Origin: Antilocapra americana
Lineage: Eukaryota > Chordata > Mammalia > Artiodactyla > Antilocapridae
DNA length: 64,000 bases
NCBI GenBank assembly: GCA_007570785.1
Contig: ML662442.1
Location: 61,604,217-61,668,216, forward strand
Direction: 5' to 3'
Positions 60,828 through 64,000 of the stretch are shown here, in pieces. The notes beneath the pieces were generated by a model. That model was not told where the DNA came from. It ran no database searches and saw only the letters and a program-made list of their open reading frames with translations. The position numbers and the translations under genes are program-made. Within the stretch, counting starts at the first letter, position 1; each line of letters starts with the position of its first letter.

Positions 60828-61614
60828 AGACTATAATGAAAGAAAGGTAACAGTACCACTTACAAAGTGATAACAAACTAATGCTTGATAACTAAAAGCA
60901 AATCTCCATCCAATTCATCTATAGAATATACATCCCTTACAATGCATTTCAATGCAATCTAGTGGTGAGACATAGGGGCAGAGGAGTTTTGTAAAGAAAT
61001 AGGCATCACTGTAAATAAATCAGTGTAAGTACACATATGCAAATGTTTCTATGTAGTACAGGCCCTTCTAGAGGTATGCCTTAGTGATTGAGAATATAAA
61101 CTTACTCTACACAATGCATTGTGTATTATTATAAATGAATTGTTTTGAAAGACTTAAAGTAATACAGATCAAATACAAGTGAGAATATCCACTATCATGA
61201 AATATGTCTACATAACTTTCAATGCTATATAAATTTCATTTTCAATCATGGGTGTTGTTTTCATTTTTTAATTCACTTCCCAGGTATTTTAGTCATAAAG
61301 GATCAGAATTCAAATCACAGTAGTTTGTAAGAGATTTTACTTGTGATTGTGATGATGAAAATGTTACTTGTAGGAAGAACGGAGTCTCCATGATAAATGA
61401 GTGTGAAGTTAGGTATGTTTTTATAATATGAGCAACTTTAGTGAAGAAACTTAGATTTGAAAATAGTAGACTCTACCATTCAAGCTTAGCAATGATTTAA
61501 GAAGGGGAAAAAAAACTGCAAAAGAAAAATCTCAGGAGACAGTTTAATACAGCTTTGATACGAGATGAAAGAGGAGATAGTCTAGTTCTGTACTTGTCAG
61601 CCATGCAGTTCCCT

Positions 61615-61765
61615 CACTGAAGGTAAAAGACATAAAATAAAGATAGTAGCTCCTCTCTTCCAAGATTATCTGAAATATTACATAGCACTGAATTTTCAAA
61701 TAACTAATGAAGAGGTTAGCATACACTAGGCAATCAATGCATGTTAGTTCCCTTCCCAAATCACC
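61615..61765 (+). repeat. Possible MIR SINE remnant
   Basis: 'aaataaagatagtagctcct' and 'gttagcatacactaggcaat' followed by 'caatgcatgttagttcc' resemble the sense MIR 3' half. Confidence 0.4.
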
Positions 61766-61794
61766 CTCCTTCAAACCCTGTTAGATTTTATTAG

Positions 61795-62160
61795 ACTCAA
61801 CAAGCATTTATTGAGTGCCTATTTTATCAAGGAGTATTTTAAAACCTGGTGATGTAATGATAACTAAAACATGTTACAGGCCTTTAATGATAGTAAAAAA
61901 TGCAGAAAGAATATAATAGCCAATGCAGCGTATTAGATACTATTATGAGAGTGTAACAAAACACACACAAAATTAATTCTTTTGAAAAAATGATGGGAAA
62001 CCAGAAAGAGGTGACTTTTAGATTTGAACTTGAAATATAAGCAGAAATTTGCCATGGGAAAAAGACAAGAAAGGCCACAGTGGGAAAAACCAGATATTAA
62101 TTCAGTAAATATTGATTAGGCAGCCTAGAGGGTACCAGGCCCTGGACTGGTACCAAGGAT
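61795..62160 (-). repeat. LINE/L2 3' end fragments
   Basis: Reverse-oriented: 'caacaagcatttattgagtg', 'aaagaggtgacttttagatt' and 'tttgccatgggaaaaagaca'. A second short start, 'cagtaaatattgattagg' with 'ggtaccaggccctggactgg', lies at 62101-62160. Confidence 0.6.
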
Positions 62161-62920
62161 GCTTAAGCAGAGGTCTGGATACATGAACATACATGGCATC
62201 TTCCAGAAAGAGCAAGTACACACTGGGCACTCCCTCTCCAATGTCTATCACACACTCTCAGACAAAAATAAATATTAATCAACATGGTAATTTTTAAAAT
62301 ATTATTCACTATTATGCAAATATTCAAATTTTGTATTATGTTAGGGATGCTCTTTAGAGAGGTTCTTTATAAATTTTAAATATACAGTCTTAAATCACAA
62401 ATGTCTATTATATCTTAAACATATTTTGAAAAAAATATATAAACTACCAGTATCTTATGAGCATTTGTTTTTTTTTTTTATGAGCAGTTTTATAAACAGG
62501 CTGAAAAATGTTTCACTTAATAAATAACTAAGATTCGAATCTCTCTACTCAACTAGTGGTCTGGACTGATGATATCAGAATAAAATCATTTTTTAAAATA
62601 TGCTTTCAAATTTATCAGATGCTACAAATAACGTCAAGAGCATATCAACTAAAACCCAATCCTCACTGTAATCTGGAAAAGTTCAAGACATTCTCTTATT
62701 AAACCATCAAATAGTCTAGCATCCTACTGGACATAATTGCTTGTTTTTCTTTCTTTCTTTTTTAATGAAGCAAATGTCTCTTATAAAACCTCATTTAAGT
62801 GCACAGTAAAACTTAAGGTGAGCTCTCCTTTTAAATCACAGATACTCAACAGTAAAACTGTTTCCTTATAAATCTAAGGGAAATACCCAAATGAATAAGA
62901 CTTGGCCTAAGGGTAGGGTA

Positions 62921-63128
62921 GGGGCTTCCAAGGTGGCTCAAGGCTAAAGAATCCATCTGCATAGGAGCCACAGGAGATACAGGTTCAATCCCTAGAGGAG
63001 GGCAGGGCAACCCACTCCAGTATTCTTGCCTGGAGAATCTCATGGACAGAGGAGCAAGCCTGCTGGGCTCCTCTGTCCATGGGGTTGCAAAGAGTCAGAC
63101 AATACTGAAGCAACTGAGCACAAGCAAG
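62921..63128 (+). repeat. Bov-tA SINE with an internal perfect hairpin
   Basis: Sense copy: 'gggcttccaaggtggctcaa', 'caggttcaatccctagagga', 'cccactccagtattcttgcc' and 'gagtcagacaatactgaagc'. Within it, 63041-63055 and 63067-63081 are perfect 15-bp reverse complements ('catggacagaggagc' and 'gctcctctgtccatg'). Confidence 0.88.
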
Positions 63129-63440
63129 GACAGGGTACAGGTATCACGGTACCCTGGCATTTTCAAGAAAAAAAAAAATTATTTTACACCACCAATCTTA
63201 GTAAAAATAGTAGGAAAATGTACTATGTATTTTATTACCTTTGATACAAGGAAGGAAGAGAAACACCACTCCTCATTTACAAAGCAGGTAAATTGTGATA
63301 ACATTATTGTATGCATACCCTCATATATCTTAAATAGGATTCAGTCTTACAGGGAAAAAAAGACTGCTGACATAAACTCAACCTTTTAGGAATTACTATT
63401 GTAATATCTAGGATACATAGGCTATTACTACTATAACAAC

Positions 63441-63524
63441 CAGGAGGTGGTGAAGGACAGGGAAGCTTGGAGTGCTATAGTCAATGGAGTCACAAAGAAT
63501 CAAATACAACTGAGCAACTGAACA
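63441..63524 (+). repeat. BovB 3' terminal fragment
   Basis: 'gaggtggtgaaggacaggga', 'gtcaatggagtcacaaagaa' and 'caactgagcaactgaacaac'. 'aacaac' with 'ctata' sequence recurs on both flanks. Confidence 0.75.
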
Positions 63525-63691
63525 ACTATAATATGTAAAATCAAAATACACTTGCAGATACAATAAGGTAATTGGGAGCAGTTCTTAGAGACAAAGGGCT
63601 AAACTAATGCTAGTTATTATTATTGTGGAACTATAGTTAATATAGCAGAAAGTCATAATTCAACATGCTCTATATAAAACTGCAGAACCAT

Positions 63692-63792
63692 TTTGAGGGA
63701 GGGAACCTACAGCTGATTCATATTGATGTTTGACAGAAAACAACAAAATTTTGTAGAGCAATTATCCTTCAGTTAAAAAATAAAGAAATTTG
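63692..63792 (+). repeat. L1 3' terminus (ruminant type)
   Basis: 'agctgattcatattgatgtt', 'gacagaaaacaacaaaattt' and 'tagagcaattatccttcagt' followed by an A-rich end match the ruminant L1 terminus. Confidence 0.7.
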
Positions 63793-64000
63793 TTAAAAAA
63801 CAGTGACTAGAGAAAAACTGTAGAACCATTTAGATCTATTACAAACCACAAGATTATTAACTCTCATCTGAACCATACAAAAACATGCTTACGTCCCGAT
63901 TTCCCTCCCAAAATGAAATTATTTAAGGTGGGTCATCAAGATTTCCAAAGTCTAATAGTCTCTCAAAGGGCTTGGTTAAGTCATGTGACCAAAAGCATGA

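Larger units (their letters stand above)
24141..64000 (-). other. PTPRK: PTPRK intron 1, 3' portion
   Basis: Upstream of exon 2 in transcript sense; exon 1 and the promoter are outside the window, and no CpG island is visible. Outside the listed repeats I see only unique, mostly AT-rich sequence in 24168-24483, 24673-25264, 27311-28353, 28601-29847, 30093-30590, 30657-31705, 31912-32540, 32707-33111, 33255-34028, 34313-36531, 36715-37265, 37363-37835, 37881-39250, 39424-40469, 41278-41619, 41946-44400, 44681-45739, 46321-48220, 48451-48971, 49180-51295, 51518-53091, 57651-58225, 59042-59734, 60840-61614, 62161-62920 and 63129-63440. A purine-rich, GC-elevated patch lies at 38750-38935. Some of these may hold conserved enhancers, but this cannot be judged from one sequence. 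Confidence 0.78.

Noticed and set aside
1..64000. CRISPR-like or operon-like organisation
   Set aside because: The repeated units are dispersed mammalian SINEs and LINEs with target duplications, not regularly spaced arrays, and there is no compact gene order.

Overview
This window is nuclear DNA from a ruminant, most likely a bovid. It is AT-rich, has no compact gene order, and is full of lineage-diagnostic retroposons: tRNA-derived Bov-tA and Bov-A SINEs, BovB (RTE) LINEs, ruminant L1 3' ends and a bovine-type mariner. Older mammalian L2 and MIR fragments lie between them.

I can support only one coding segment. It is a 123-bp exon on the minus strand at 24018-24140, with a clean acceptor and donor and phase 1 at both ends. 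Its 40 complete codons match the start of the MAM domain of receptor protein tyrosine phosphatase kappa (PTPRK), i.e. exon 2. The gene runs right to left, so 24141-64000 is the 3' part of intron 1 and 1-24017 is the 5' part of intron 2. Exon 1 with promoter and signal peptide lies beyond the right edge, and exon 3 beyond the left edge. No CpG island, RNA gene or second exon was recognised.

Layout. 1-17 kb: an L2 remnant (170-907), a Bov-A/Bov-tA composite, BovB 3' ends (one flanked by a 47-49 bp direct repeat), several Bov-tA copies, MIRs and a 27-bp minisatellite. 17.4-22 kb: an L1 cluster in which one L1 holds a mariner that itself holds a Bov-A SINE, followed by a second L1. 22.8-27.3 kb: BovB copies on both sides of the exon, including a 5'-inverted copy that looks like twin priming. 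27-52 kb: mostly unique intron with scattered SINEs, a young-looking truncated L1 with a perfect target duplication, a long TA microsatellite, a MIR split by a SINE, an L2 and a G-quadruplex motif. 53-57.2 kb: a BovB that received another BovB and a Bov-tA, then a BovB/Bov-tA composite and an ERV-type LTR fragment. 57.3-64 kb: L2 and MIR remnants, Bov-tA and Bov-A2 copies (one with an AGC microsatellite tail, one with a perfect 15-bp hairpin) and L1/BovB ends.

Nearly every longer open reading frame is a broken BovB frame, its antisense shadow, or SINE read-through. I found no previously undescribed gene system. The notable content is the exon itself and the datable nesting and rearrangement history of the repeats. 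Repeat family names come from remembered consensus resemblance and were not checked by a search.
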